A stretch of DNA of 57,339 nucleotides from Syntrophomonas sp. (GCA_016841875.1 JAENYG010000022.1:1-57339), one strand, 5' to 3'. Positions 19,736 through 29,304 are shown, counted from the first letter of the stretch. A program made the numbers and translations. Notes: generated from the sequence alone by a model not told the origin.

Positions 19736-20041
19736 CTAGTATTGCAGGGCCTGCTCAATAGGAAGAACGAATACCGTTGCCAGGCCTTCAGCAACTATTC
19801 TTTTAGCATCCTCTTGATCTGTTTTTATCTTCTGGAGCTTCTTTTTTTGAGTATATTCTTTAATGATCTGCAGCACCAACTGAGCCTCTTCGTCTTCAAC
19901 CCCGCTGATTATAGTGCGATTGCCTTTTTTCAAAAAGACTCCGGAACTTGTCAACCCGGTCATACGAATCCCATGCTTAAGAAGTTCATCACTTAGACCA
20001 GATGCAATTTGTTCATTTACTATCGCAATAATAAGTTTCAT
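19736..20041 (-). CDS. darA: DarA/PstA-type cyclic-di-AMP receptor (PII-like)
   Basis: A 101-residue PII-like protein of the CdAMP_rec family. It has the recognisable start MKLIIAIVNEQ, the nucleotide loop SGVFLKKGNRT (DarA: GGFLKSGNTT), the GVED segment and the C-terminal ATVFVLPIEQ. These trimers bind cyclic-di-AMP; their target is not established. ATG 20041 is chosen because GGGGG lies seven bases upstream and the family begins MKL. Only four bases separate it from the preceding ClC channel gene, so the two are probably co-transcribed. Confidence 0.88.
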   Translation of the reverse strand: MKLIIAIVNEQIASGLSDELLKHGIRMTGLTSSGVFLKKGNRTIISGVEDEEAQLVLQIIKEYTQKKKLQKIKTDQEDAKRIVAEGLATVFVLPIEQALQY

Positions 20042-20045
20042 CTTC

Positions 20046-21794
20046 TTACCCCCTATCACTATTAGCGGCCAGAGAGTATGCCTCTATTATGTCGCTTCTG
20101 CTGATTATTCCCATTAATTTTTGCTGGTCAGCCGGATCTACCACCGGAAGGCGCCCCACATCCCCTTCCGCCATTTTTTCCATCACTTTTCCTATGGTAT
20201 CCTGGGGGAATACACATATCAAATGATTATTCACTATATCTTTTAATAAACGCGTTTCATCTCCATCGTTCTTGATGGCCCTCCATACCTGTTCATAAGT
20301 AACTACAGCAGCAAGCTGGTCTCCTTCCATTACCGGGAATCCAGTAAAGGACCTCTGCAGCATTTGTTCTTTGGCAGCTTTTAAACTCATGTTGATATCC
20401 AGAGTCTCAACATCTACTGTCATAACCGACTCTACCGGCAGTAGTCCCATCAAATCAACATTCTGCCCTTTCCTTACATTCACGCCTCTCCTGGCCAACT
20501 TCATGGTGTAAATAGATTCAGGACATAAACCTTTGGATACCAGTGAACTGATCACGCATACCAGCATCAGAGGCAGCACTACCTTGTAGTCCCCGGTCAT
20601 CTCAAAAATAATTATAATTCCGGTAATGGGGGCCTGCGAAATTCCAGCAAATACACCTGCCATTCCTACTAGAGCATATGCTCCTGGTGCAGCAGTGATG
20701 GTTGGAAACAGTTTATCCACCAGGTATCCAAAACTGCCTCCCAGCATAGAACCCATGAATAGACTAGGAGCAAACACTCCACCTGATCCGCCTGAGCCGA
20801 TAGTCAGTGACGTTGCTGTCAGTTTAGCAAATAGAAGAATAAAAACTAAAGCCCAGGGCAGTTCGTTTCTTAAAACTAGTTCCACACTCTCATATCCTAC
20901 TCCGAAAACATGTGGAAAATAGAGCCCTATAAAACCAACCATTAATCCACCGATTACTGGTTTAATATACTCTGGGATAATTTTTATCTTCTCAAATAAA
21001 TCTTCAGAAGCATATAGCGTTTTATTATAAATAACCGCAAATATACCTGCCAATATACCCAGCACCACATAAAATACCAACTCTTCTGGAGATACCAGTT
21101 CATAAGGCTGTACCATGAAAGAAGGATGATCACCCCAGTATACACGGCTTACTATAGCCGAAATCACTGAACTTATGACTATGAGGATGAAGTTGTTAGT
21201 GGTGAACCTACCCAGAATAACTTCCTGGGCAAAAAGCACTCCGCCGATAGGAGCATTAAAGGTAGCCGAAATCCCTCCCGCAGCACCGCAGGCGACCAGA
21301 GTTTTTAAAATATCCGGTGAAACTTTTAATATTTGTCCGACTGTTGAACCTATGGCTGAACTGATTTGGACAATTGGTCCTTCCCGTCCAGCCGAACCAC
21401 CCGAACCAATAGTAATAGCAGATGCCAGGGCCTTTACCAATACCACCCGCGGCCTTAATATTCCATCATTCTCTGCTACTGCCAGCATGACTTCCGGTAC
21501 TCCATGCCCCTTGGCCTCACGAGCCAAAAAGTAAACAATGGGACCAACCAGTAATCCTCCCAATGCCGGGACCAGAATTACATAGTATTTTCCTAAAAAA
21601 GATCCCAGGACAGTCTCGGTACCGGTAAAAAATCCGGTATGGAACAGCCCGATAAGTGCTTTGAAGCCAATAGCAGCAAAACCGGTTCCCAATCCAATAA
21701 ATGCAGCGATGACTAAAAGCATAGAGGAATCAAGCCAGTAATTCATGCTTCGATTACTTTGCAGGTTAGTTGTGAATTTCATAAATTTGATCAT
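20046..21794 (-). CDS. ClC-family chloride channel/transporter with CBS pair
   Basis: A 582-residue ClC protein: about 450 residues of membrane domain, then two CBS domains (about 458-575). The anion-selectivity elements are GSGGSAGREGPIVQ, including the gating Glu (GREGP), and GSGGSGGVFAPSLF. The gating Glu is kept, compatible with either a gated channel or a Cl-/H+ exchanger. CBS pairs commonly bind adenine nucleotides. The ribosome site AAGGA abuts ATG 21794, so the start is uncertain by a few codons; ATG at codon 5 is the alternative. It is followed by darA. Confidence 0.92.
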   Translation of the reverse strand: MIKFMKFTTNLQSNRSMNYWLDSSMLLVIAAFIGLGTGFAAIGFKALIGLFHTGFFTGTETVLGSFLGKYYVILVPALGGLLVGPIVYFLAREAKGHGVPEVMLAVAENDGILRPRVVLVKALASAITIGSGGSAGREGPIVQISSAIGSTVGQILKVSPDILKTLVACGAAGGISATFNAPIGGVLFAQEVILGRFTTNNFILIVISSVISAIVSRVYWGDHPSFMVQPYELVSPEELVFYVVLGILAGIFAVIYNKTLYASEDLFEKIKIIPEYIKPVIGGLMVGFIGLYFPHVFGVGYESVELVLRNELPWALVFILLFAKLTATSLTIGSGGSGGVFAPSLFMGSMLGGSFGYLVDKLFPTITAAPGAYALVGMAGVFAGISQAPITGIIIIFEMTGDYKVVLPLMLVCVISSLVSKGLCPESIYTMKLARRGVNVRKGQNVDLMGLLPVESVMTVDVETLDINMSLKAAKEQMLQRSFTGFPVMEGDQLAAVVTYEQVWRAIKNDGDETRLLKDIVNNHLICVFPQDTIGKVMEKMAEGDVGRLPVVDPADQQKLMGIISRSDIIEAYSLAANSDRG

Positions 21795-21837
21795 TCCTTA
21801 AACTGTGGTAACATAAATTTTCGAACTGATGCTGAAG

Positions 21838-21863
21838 AAAAAGCTGCACCCCCGGGATGCAGC
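21838..21863 (-). terminator. Rho-independent terminator of rpoN
   Basis: On the minus strand GCTGCA pairs with TGCAGC (extended by CCC/GGG) and is followed by TTTTT. It separates rpoN from the ClC gene. Confidence 0.8.
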
Positions 21864-21910
21864 GATTGTCATCGAATACTATGATATTTTCCCACTATTT
21901 AATAATATTT

Positions 21911-23308
21911 TCAATACCTTTTACGAGCCATGGTGGAAGGGATCCTCATTTCCTGTCGATATTTAGCTACTGTTCTCCTCGAAATCCTTATCCCTTTTTG
22001 TTTTAATAACTTGGATATGGCTTCATCACTTAATGGTTTACTTGTATCTTCAGTGTTAATAATCTCTTCCAGCATATGTTTGATACTCTTGGAAGACACT
22101 TTACTGCTTCCATATGACTCAACTCCAGTACTGAAAAAGTATTTTAACTCAAATAAACCCTGGGGGGTCTGAATATATTTGTTAGTTGTTGCCCTGCTGA
22201 CCGTTGATTCATGAACATCAACAGCTTCCGCAACTTTACGCAGGTTGAGGGGCTTCATATATTCTACTCCCTTATCCAAAAACTCGGTCTGAATGTCTAC
22301 TATGCTTCGGGCCACCTTGTAAAGGGTCATGCGTCTCTGCTCTATACTGCGAATAAGCCATATAGCTGAACCCATTTTATCTTCCAGATATTTTTTGGCA
22401 TCCTGGGAAAAATTATCATTTTGATGTAATATCCGTTTATAAACATTATTCACTATCAGCCGCGGAAAATTCAAATCATTAACTATTACTACATATTCTC
22501 CCTCAACTTTTTCAACAAAGACGTCAGGCATGATATATTTAACTTCATCATAGCTGCTGTATTGGAGTCCTGGCTTGGGATCCAAGGTGCGTATAAGGTC
22601 GCATACGTCCTGAACCTTATTTACCGGTATAGATAAGGCCTGAGCTATTTTATTAAGCTTGGCCTTGGCCAGGTCTTCCATATGATGCTGTATAATGCGG
22701 GTGGCGATAGAATTTTCTTTATTATAATAACTTAGCTGTAATAACAGGCATTCCGGTAAATCACGAGCTCCAACCCCATGTGGATGGAAGGATTGAATCA
22801 TACTCAACACTTCTTCCACTTTTCCAATTGGAACCTTTAAATTTGATGACACTTCATTCAAATCAACACAGAGATATCCAGTTCTATCTATACTCCCAAT
22901 AAGGTAATGGCCTATAACCAGATCGTCTTCTTCTTTACTGCTCAGATGAAGCTGGAATTCCAGATGTTCATAAAGACTAGGTCTTTTAGTAAGGAAATTT
23001 TCCAGTGATGGGCTTTCTTCCCGATTGGTGGGAGTATATTCTATATCTCTATCATTGTAGTACTCAACTATATCTTCTATTTTATTATCGCTTTCGCGTT
23101 CACTTTCCCGTTCACTCTCTGCTTTGTCAGATTCAAGGCTTTCTTCAGGTTCTTTCACTTCCAAGAAGGGATTTTCCTGAAGTTCCTGCTCAATATACTC
23201 ACTCAACTCAATGGTAGACATCTGCAGGATAGCAATGGCCTGACGCAATTCAGGAGTCATCATTAATTTCTGCTGTTGTTCCAGGAAAACATCCTGTGTC
23301 AGCCTCAT
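21911..23308 (-). CDS. rpoN: RNA polymerase sigma-54 factor
   Basis: A 465-residue sigma-54. The Gln/Leu-rich activator-interaction region I is at 1-50 (QQQKLMMTPELRQAIAILQMS), an acidic linker runs to about 100, the core-binding domain follows, and the DNA-binding part ends in the RpoN box SRRTVAKYRQ (443-452). It reads -24/-12 promoters with the help of AAA+ activators, none of which are in this window. It lies after whiA and before the ClC gene, with its own terminator. Confidence 0.96.
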   Translation of the reverse strand: MRLTQDVFLEQQQKLMMTPELRQAIAILQMSTIELSEYIEQELQENPFLEVKEPEESLESDKAESERESERESDNKIEDIVEYYNDRDIEYTPTNREESPSLENFLTKRPSLYEHLEFQLHLSSKEEDDLVIGHYLIGSIDRTGYLCVDLNEVSSNLKVPIGKVEEVLSMIQSFHPHGVGARDLPECLLLQLSYYNKENSIATRIIQHHMEDLAKAKLNKIAQALSIPVNKVQDVCDLIRTLDPKPGLQYSSYDEVKYIMPDVFVEKVEGEYVVIVNDLNFPRLIVNNVYKRILHQNDNFSQDAKKYLEDKMGSAIWLIRSIEQRRMTLYKVARSIVDIQTEFLDKGVEYMKPLNLRKVAEAVDVHESTVSRATTNKYIQTPQGLFELKYFFSTGVESYGSSKVSSKSIKHMLEEIINTEDTSKPLSDEAISKLLKQKGIRISRRTVAKYRQEMRIPSTMARKRY

Positions 23309-23383
23309 CTTGGTCCCTCCGCTTCAAATACTATCCATTCCTTAGATTTCGTCATAAAGTTACAAGTTCCTGCTTTTTACTGC

Positions 23384-24325
23384 TTATTGTTGCTCCCCAG
23401 CAGCTTGTTCGATCATCGATTCAAGTTTTCTCATCCGGTAAGCTGTACCCGATTTACTCAATGGAGGTTCGAGCATAGCACCCAGTTCCTTTAACGAATA
23501 ATCCGGATATTCAACTCTTAGTATGGCCAGTTCTCGCATATTACTGGGAAAGCGATCCCAACCATTGCTTGCGACATACTGTTTGATTAACTCTACCTGC
23601 CGCAGGGACGCATCTACCGTTTTAGCCAGATTAGCCGTTTCGCAATTAACCTGCCGGTTAACATTGTTGCGTACCGACTTCAAAATTCGGACATTTTCAA
23701 AGTCCAAGAGGGCTTTGTTGGCTCCCACCAAACGCAGGAAATCCACTATCTTTTCGCCTTCTTTTAGATAGATGACCAGATTGGTCTTTCTCTCCACCAG
23801 GCCTGCCGGGAGGTCATATAAACCCATAAGCTTTTTGATGTCCCCCGCCATCTTACTGTCATTACAAATAATCTCCAGATGGTAGCTGCCTTCCGGGCGG
23901 TTAATAAACCCCCGGCTCAAAAATAATCCTCGCAGATAGGCTCTTTTACAGCAGGACTTTCCTAATAGCGCCCAGTTGATCCTTTTACTTATTCCACCCT
24001 GCTTGTTTACATTAATGATATCCTCCAGGACTCGGAATTCATCCGGGCTCATCTCCGCACTGACCATATAATAACGATTCTTGCGGAAAAATCTTCTGGT
24101 TGCTACGTTTACTGTAGATTGCAGTCCATAAACATTTTTGAATATCTTAAAGGCTTTCCTGGCTGTAGCGGCATTATCTAAGGTGATGCTCAGATTATAT
24201 TTTCCCTCCCTTAAGGACAGCTTACCACTGCTCATAAATAATGCTGAAAGCTCTGCTTTTTGACAGCAGTCTTTTTCACCCATTTCTCGTGCCAGCTCAT
24301 TACGTACATCATTGGAAAAACTCAT
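23384..24325 (-). CDS. whiA: WhiA-family sporulation/division regulator
   Basis: A 313-residue WhiA: an N-terminal LAGLIDADG-like domain (CCQKAELSALFMSSGKL; RAYLRGLFLSRGFINRPEGSYHLE) and a C-terminal helix-turn-helix (YSLKELGAMLEPPLSKSGTAYRMRKL). WhiA binds DNA and in Firmicutes influences chromosome segregation and division. The rapZ-yvcK-whiA order is conserved across Gram-positives. Confidence 0.95.
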   Translation of the reverse strand: MSFSNDVRNELAREMGEKDCCQKAELSALFMSSGKLSLREGKYNLSITLDNAATARKAFKIFKNVYGLQSTVNVATRRFFRKNRYYMVSAEMSPDEFRVLEDIINVNKQGGISKRINWALLGKSCCKRAYLRGLFLSRGFINRPEGSYHLEIICNDSKMAGDIKKLMGLYDLPAGLVERKTNLVIYLKEGEKIVDFLRLVGANKALLDFENVRILKSVRNNVNRQVNCETANLAKTVDASLRQVELIKQYVASNGWDRFPSNMRELAILRVEYPDYSLKELGAMLEPPLSKSGTAYRMRKLESMIEQAAGEQQ

Positions 24326-24348
24326 AGCTTTTTTCTCCCCGGCTTTAC

Positions 24349-25302
24349 TCAGTCTATCAGTTCCAGTATGGCTCGAGCCAGTTTATCAGAATCATGCCAG
24401 GCAACTTCGTCATCAGAGACCAGATCGTGTTTAATGATTTTAACACCCATATTCTGAATATCTTCGTAAGCAGGCCTTACTGGGACCGCATCTTCCTGCC
24501 GGTATCGATCAAGTCTCTCTTCATCAATAGTACCTGAATTAACAATCATATAGTCTATCAGCTGCTGGTTTAGATGTCGATTGATTACGTGCAGATGGTC
24601 AGCAGCAGTAAAATCGTCTGTTTCACCTTTTTCGGTCATTATGTTGCTGATATAAATTACCGGTGCCCTGGCTTTTTCAATAGCCTCCGTCACCTTTTTA
24701 ACCAGCAGGTTGGGTATTATACTGGTATATAGGCTGCCGGGTCCAAGTACAATTGCATCAGCTTCATGGATGGCCAGCAGAGTCTCAGGTACGGGCAGAC
24801 ATTTATCCGGGATAAGTGATATTCTCTCTATTTTTCCCTCATGATTCCTGATGCGAGTTTCACCTATTACTGTACTGCCATTCTTCATGCTGGCAGCCAG
24901 TACTACTGGTTCCAGGGTAGCTGGTAAAACAACCCCCCTGACCGCCAGGACCTTACTAACTTCTTGGATGGCCGAAACAAAATCTCCCGCGATCTCACTC
25001 ATGGCCACCAGCAGAAGATTACCGAGATTATGCCCCTGCAAGCCTCCCCCTGCTTTGAACCGGTGTTGAAACACCTTATCCATTAAGGTCTCAGTTTCCG
25101 CCAGGGCTACCAGACAATTGCGAATATCTCCGGGTGGTAAAACACCCATTTCCGCCCTGAGTCTTCCAGAACTACCTCCATCATCACTGACCGTAACTAC
25201 TGCGGTCAGCCGGGAGGTATATCTTTTTAAACCTTTCAATAGAACCGCAAGTCCAGTTCCTCCCCCAATGACAACTATCCTGGGTTCTCTATCTCTATCC
25301 AT
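24349..25302 (-). CDS. yvcK: YvcK/GlmR-family regulator (CofD-like fold)
   Basis: A 317-residue protein with IVVIGGGTGLAVLLKGLKRY at the N-terminus and TVSDDGGSSGRLR, typical of the YvcK/CofD fold. In Bacillus YvcK (GlmR) binds UDP-GlcNAc and directs carbon toward cell-wall precursors. It is adjacent to rapZ, whose stop is followed directly by this start, indicating one operon. Confidence 0.94.
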   Translation of the reverse strand: MDRDREPRIVVIGGGTGLAVLLKGLKRYTSRLTAVVTVSDDGGSSGRLRAEMGVLPPGDIRNCLVALAETETLMDKVFQHRFKAGGGLQGHNLGNLLLVAMSEIAGDFVSAIQEVSKVLAVRGVVLPATLEPVVLAASMKNGSTVIGETRIRNHEGKIERISLIPDKCLPVPETLLAIHEADAIVLGPGSLYTSIIPNLLVKKVTEAIEKARAPVIYISNIMTEKGETDDFTAADHLHVINRHLNQQLIDYMIVNSGTIDEERLDRYRQEDAVPVRPAYEDIQNMGVKIIKHDLVSDDEVAWHDSDKLARAILELID

Positions 25303-26190
25303 TTACTCCTCCAATTTAGACCTGGCATTATCTCTATGTTTGACCAGTACACTGTATCCCATATTCATGAGTTGTTTGGCTATATATTCAGCCAGTACTA
25401 CCGAGCGGTGCTGCCCTCCCGTACATCCGATGGAAAGAGCCAGATTAGTTTTTCCTTCTTTGATATAATGAGGAATCAAATACTTTAACAGGCCCATGAA
25501 TCTACGGTTAAAAGCCCGGGTAACTGCAGAATCCAGTACAAAATCCTTGACTTCCTGATCCATGCCGGTCATAGTCTTCATGATTGGGTCATAAAATGGG
25601 TTGGGAAGGAATCTAACATCGATAACCAGATCCGAATCCAATGGTATTCCCATTTTATATCCAAATGAGACTACATTAATTGAAAATCCATTAATAGCCT
25701 CTTCAGCGTAGAGACTGATCAACTTCTCTCGTAATTCGCGGGAAGTAGTGGCAGAAGTATCGATAACCACGTTAGCCTGACCACGAAGTTCTTCCAGCAT
25801 GGTTTTTTCAATCTGGATAGCTTCCAAGAGCCTCCACCGCCCGGATAGCGGATGCTTCCTTCGGGACTCCTTAAAGCGCCGCACCAGAACCTCATCGGAA
25901 GCTTCCAGGAATAGTATTTCATACTGGATGTTCTCCTGTTCTAATTCCCCCAGGGCTCTGGATAAATCATGGAAAAAGTCGCCCCCCCGGGCGTCTATAA
26001 CCAGAGCAACTTGATCGATTTTACCCTCTGATTGTACACCCAGTTCTACAAATTTGGTCAGCAGTGCCGGCGGGAGATTATCAACACAGTAATAACCGAT
26101 ATCCTCCAGACAGTTAACTGTCTGAGTTTTTCCTGCTCCTGATAATCCGGTAATTATAAGTATGCGTAATACTTCACTTTTTTTGACCAC
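25303..26190 (-). CDS. rapZ: RapZ/YvcJ-family nucleotide-binding protein
   Basis: A 295-residue P-loop protein with Walker A GLSGAGKT near residue 16, followed by CLEDIGYYCVDNLPP and the C-terminal DVRFLPNPFYDP and GCTGGQHRSV signatures. E. coli RapZ is an RNA-binding adaptor for a glucosamine-phosphate-synthase regulatory RNA; Firmicute YvcJ hydrolyses GTP. The start is GTG 26190, inside the end of the PHP gene, giving a 37-base overlap; a G-rich ribosome site (GGGGGG) lies about nine bases upstream. Confidence 0.94.
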   Translation of the reverse strand: MVKKSEVLRILIITGLSGAGKTQTVNCLEDIGYYCVDNLPPALLTKFVELGVQSEGKIDQVALVIDARGGDFFHDLSRALGELEQENIQYEILFLEASDEVLVRRFKESRRKHPLSGRWRLLEAIQIEKTMLEELRGQANVVIDTSATTSRELREKLISLYAEEAINGFSINVVSFGYKMGIPLDSDLVIDVRFLPNPFYDPIMKTMTGMDQEVKDFVLDSAVTRAFNRRFMGLLKYLIPHYIKEGKTNLALSIGCTGGQHRSVVLAEYIAKQLMNMGYSVLVKHRDNARSKLEE

Positions 26191-26942
26191 CCTTTATATC
26201 CCCCCCCGGACCGGCTATTGGCTACTCTCTCTTCATCAATCCCTAATTTATCTACTATCCGGCTGCCATAATCAAGTTTTCCAACTGTTTCTTGAAAATG
26301 TGAGTCACTGTTAATTATGAAATCCACACCAACCCGGTTAGCTTCAATTATATCAGAAATAGATGGATATTTATGACCACAATTTATTTCAAATAAAACA
26401 TTATTTTTTATACAGGCCCTGGATACCTCCCCGATATCTACCTTAAAAAATAAACCTGGATGAGCCAGGATATCTAATTCTGGGTGCTGGTAAATAACTT
26501 CTACTACCGCTTTAGTATTAGCAGTCACCGCCTTATCCCTGAAACTCCTGCCCAGATGGCGCATGGAGTTCTGCACCATAATATTCCAGCCATCTTTGAT
26601 GGTCTTGGGAAGAGTATACGGATGTAAACCTGCGATCAATATATCCAGCTCTTCTATAAACTCCTTATCGATGTCCAGAGTACCCTCTAGATCTCTTATG
26701 TTCGCTTCCGCCCCCAGCAGTATGGTAATATCAGACTGCTCGCTTTGGAGGTCAGTGATTTCGTGCTTTATTTTAAGATAATCATCTGCACTTTTCACAC
26801 CGATAACTGCAGCCAGAGGCCCATGATCCGTTATAGCAACTTCTTTAAGTCCTTTATCAACGGCTGCATCAACTATGTTTTCGACACTCTGCCGGCCATC
26901 ACTATGTCTTGAATGAGTATGGTAATCACCATAGAATTTCAT
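26154..26942 (-). CDS. PHP-domain metal-dependent phosphoesterase
   Basis: A 262-residue PHP-domain protein. Metal ligands are seen in GDYHTHSRHSDG near the start, ITDHGP, and LLGAEANI, with HPG and NSDSHF further on, as in the YcdX/histidinol-phosphatase group. It probably removes phosphate from a small molecule; the substrate is unknown. ATG 26942 is chosen because GGAGGT lies seven bases upstream and the family starts just before the first HxH. The gene ends over a run of eight G (26200-26207) and overlaps rapZ. Confidence 0.85.
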   Translation of the reverse strand: MKFYGDYHTHSRHSDGRQSVENIVDAAVDKGLKEVAITDHGPLAAVIGVKSADDYLKIKHEITDLQSEQSDITILLGAEANIRDLEGTLDIDKEFIEELDILIAGLHPYTLPKTIKDGWNIMVQNSMRHLGRSFRDKAVTANTKAVVEVIYQHPELDILAHPGLFFKVDIGEVSRACIKNNVLFEINCGHKYPSISDIIEANRVGVDFIINSDSHFQETVGKLDYGSRIVDKLGIDEERVANSRSGGGYKGWSKKVKYYAYL

Positions 26943-27019
26943 AAATACCACCTCCTCACCTATAATTTGTCCATTATATTCTGAATATACTACTCCCGTC
27001 ATTTAATACTCATTTAAAG

Positions 27020-27046
27020 AAAAAACCAGAGCCTATATCCCTGGTT
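27020..27046 (-). terminator. Terminator after the isomerase gene
   Basis: On the minus strand AACCAG pairs with CTGGTT around an 11-base loop and is followed by five to six T. It is placed between the isomerase gene and the PHP gene, below a larger inverted repeat. Confidence 0.65.
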
Positions 27047-27066
27047 CATTTTGCTTATGTATAACC

Positions 27067-27147
27067 TTGATTCCACTGCAAAAAGTAATATGCGTAGAAT
27101 ATTTATGTATTCAAAAAGTTTATTTAGTATTTTTGCAATGGAATCAA
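27067..27147. repeat. 81-nt inverted repeat with 18-bp arms
   Basis: Arms 27067-27084 and 27130-27147 pair in 17 of 18 positions (TTGATTCCA..TGCAAAAA) around a 45-base loop. The loop contains a second short hairpin, GAATA..TATTC. It lies just after the isomerase stop. On the minus strand the loop reads TTTTTGAATACATAAATATT, almost the same as the outer stem of the candidate RNA at 9883. Confidence 0.6.
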
Positions 27148-27158
27148 CCTTAAGTTTT

Positions 27159-28193
27159 TTATTTCGCCAGCTGTTCTTTAAGATAGTCTATCATTTTCAC
27201 CGGGGTGGGGTTGATACCATATTCGAGGGCCAGGTAGACACTGGCGTAATCGCCTATATATATAAGAGAGAAGACCCGGGCCAAATAAGATTCCCCGCTG
27301 CTGTATACTTCGATTACGTTTTTAACCTGATCTTTGATAATATTTTTACTGATGTCTATGCGCTTTTGGATCCGATCGTAATCACGGGTATCCCTTAGAA
27401 TAATATATACCTGCCGCTGCAGTAATTCCCGGGGGGCTTCAAACCCTACTATTTCATTATGGTTAAGTTCTGGAAATACATTATAATAAGCAGGACTTTT
27501 GGCGTTTTCATTAATTTGTGCTTTCCAGCGCTGCGCCGCTACCTCTGATACACCTGTAGTCCCCCAAATTACCGGAATATTGTCCCGTGTTTTCCCAGCA
27601 ATAACGCGAGCCAGATTTACCGGCACATCTATGGTGGGATTCAGAGATTCTCTGAGCTGTTTTAATATTTCAACTGTTTCCTTTATTTCATTCTCTACTT
27701 CTGGCAATATCCCCATCTGTCCCAGCAGGAGGGCCACCGGTGCAAACAGCCAGGCTGCGGCAGCCCGGGGTACAAAACCAGTTGGAACCTGGATCACCGC
27801 TTTATTATCCCGGCGAGCATATTCTGAGAGTTTCCCCCCACTGCTCAAGACTATAACGTCTGCTCCTCGCTTTACAGCCTCTTGGTATGCTTCCAGGGTT
27901 TCCTCAGTATTTCCTGAATAGCTGACCGCAAAAACCAGGGTATCAGTTCCCACAAAAGCAGGCAGAGTATAATCACGGTTCACTACCACCGGAAGGCTGG
28001 CCTGCTTGGCCGCATAATTCCTTAGAATATCGCCTCCTATAGCAGAACCTCCCAACCCGGTTACCACGATATTGTGGTAGACCTTCTTATACTGTTCGAT
28101 AAAATCAAATTTTAAGCCCAGGCTGTTTTGGAACTGATCCGGCAGTTCATAAAGATATCCCATCATTTTTTCAACACTCAAATCATTCTGCAT
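27159..28193 (-). CDS. Bifunctional phosphoglucose/phosphomannose isomerase (SIS domain)
   Basis: A 344-residue double-SIS protein. Sugar-phosphate motifs are TGLGGSAIGGDIL, FAVSYSGNTEETLEAY and VLSSGGKLSEYA; the C-terminal bact-PGI domain includes PELNHNEIVGFE. It resembles the small bifunctional PGI/PMI enzymes of archaea and some bacteria rather than classical Pgi, and could supply the upper glycolytic isomerase for the lower glycolysis genes in the window. ATG 28193 is chosen for AGGGGGG six bases upstream. Confidence 0.9.
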   Translation of the reverse strand: MQNDLSVEKMMGYLYELPDQFQNSLGLKFDFIEQYKKVYHNIVVTGLGGSAIGGDILRNYAAKQASLPVVVNRDYTLPAFVGTDTLVFAVSYSGNTEETLEAYQEAVKRGADVIVLSSGGKLSEYARRDNKAVIQVPTGFVPRAAAAWLFAPVALLLGQMGILPEVENEIKETVEILKQLRESLNPTIDVPVNLARVIAGKTRDNIPVIWGTTGVSEVAAQRWKAQINENAKSPAYYNVFPELNHNEIVGFEAPRELLQRQVYIILRDTRDYDRIQKRIDISKNIIKDQVKNVIEVYSSGESYLARVFSLIYIGDYASVYLALEYGINPTPVKMIDYLKEQLAK

Positions 28194-28503
28194 CTTAATC
28201 CCCCCTATCATCATGTATGGACTCAATTGAAGCAACAATTAACCTGATACCCATTAATAACAGAGCTGCAGGTGATATATTATATTGTACAGCTTATGCC
28301 GGCTAAATATGGTTCAGTACTTCGGACTGCCGAGTATAGCTTGATTACAGCTTTATCAATTTAGATTTTTATTGGTTATTATTGTCCATGGTTCTGGAAA
28401 TCCTAATTAATTATCAGCTGCAGCATCAAGAATAAATACACTCCGGGCATCCTTTACTATCTTTTCCCATGCCCGGCTTAACTATTACAGCTAACCTGAA
28501 TGT
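28194..28503. other. Intergenic stretch with one 8-bp hairpin
   Basis: About 310 AT-rich bases between the HAD gene and the isomerase, both on the minus strand. The only structure I see is CCGGGCAT (28443-28450) pairing with ATGCCCGG (28469-28476) over an 18-base loop, just below the HAD stop, without a T-tract. The rest probably holds the promoter of the isomerase gene, but no convincing -35/-10 pair was found. Confidence 0.5.
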
Positions 28504-29304
28504 TCAACCAACGAATCTTTCCAGGGCTAACACTACACCTTCTTCTTCATTGGATCCAGTAATAAAGTCGGCTGCTTTTTTTACCTGCGGGTGCGCATTT
28601 CCAACTGCTACTCCTATTCCTGCCCATTTGATCATGGGCAGATCGTTATAGCTGTCTCCTATGGCCATAACCTCATGCTGCTGGATATTTAACTGGGCCG
28701 CAACAGCTGCCAGGGCTCTGGCTTTGGTAGCACAACGGTCCATGATTTCCAGCGAATCATATTTAAACCTGGTCAGGTGAAGCTGCTCACCATAAAGATT
28801 TCTTATCATCTGTTCCATGCCTTGCCTGCGGGACTTTTCCTCAAACACTGCCATAATCTCTAAGGGCTGGGTTTCTCTCAGCAGGCCGGGGATATCTTGA
28901 ATAACCACCGGCTCAATCCCGGTCAGCCGGGTATGTTTTTTCAGTACCGGTATGATTTTTCGGGTATATAACTGATCATTAGAATAAATATGGTAATCTA
29001 TCTGCTTAGCTTCCAGCACACCGGTTATCTTTAAGGCCAGTTCCAGGTCTATGGTACGTTCATAGAGCACATCGCCTGAATAAGCATTTTTTACCAGAGC
29101 CCCCTGGTAAGCAATCAGGGGCAGGTCCAGCCCCAGCTGCTGTGCGTAGGGAAGCGCTGCTCTATACATCCTGCCGGTAGCCAGTATTATATGTACCCCC
29201 TGCTCCTTAACTCGCTGGATGGCTTTAATACATGCCGGCGATATACGGTGCCTGGAATCCAGCAGGGTATCATCCAGGTCGATCGCTGCCAGTTTAATGC
29301 TCAT
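28504..29304 (-). CDS. Cof-type HAD-IIB phosphatase (copy 2)
   Basis: A 266-residue HAD phosphatase of the Cof/YbiV group. Motif I is AIDLDDTLLDS with nucleophile Asp9 and acid Asp11; motif II is ILATGRMY; motif IV is MAIGDSYNDLPMI. Members dephosphorylate sugar phosphates and similar metabolites. Its ATG overlaps the stop of the upstream paralogue (ATGA), so translation is probably coupled. It resembles the upstream gene along its length. Confidence 0.9.
   Translation of the reverse strand: MSIKLAAIDLDDTLLDSRHRISPACIKAIQRVKEQGVHIILATGRMYRAALPYAQQLGLDLPLIAYQGALVKNAYSGDVLYERTIDLELALKITGVLEAKQIDYHIYSNDQLYTRKIIPVLKKHTRLTGIEPVVIQDIPGLLRETQPLEIMAVFEEKSRRQGMEQMIRNLYGEQLHLTRFKYDSLEIMDRCATKARALAAVAAQLNIQQHEVMAIGDSYNDLPMIKWAGIGVAVGNAHPQVKKAADFITGSNEEEGVVLALERFVG

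Noticed and set aside
27067-27147. Integron attC site
   Set aside because: No integrase, no cassette order, and the arms lack the attC R and L box forms.
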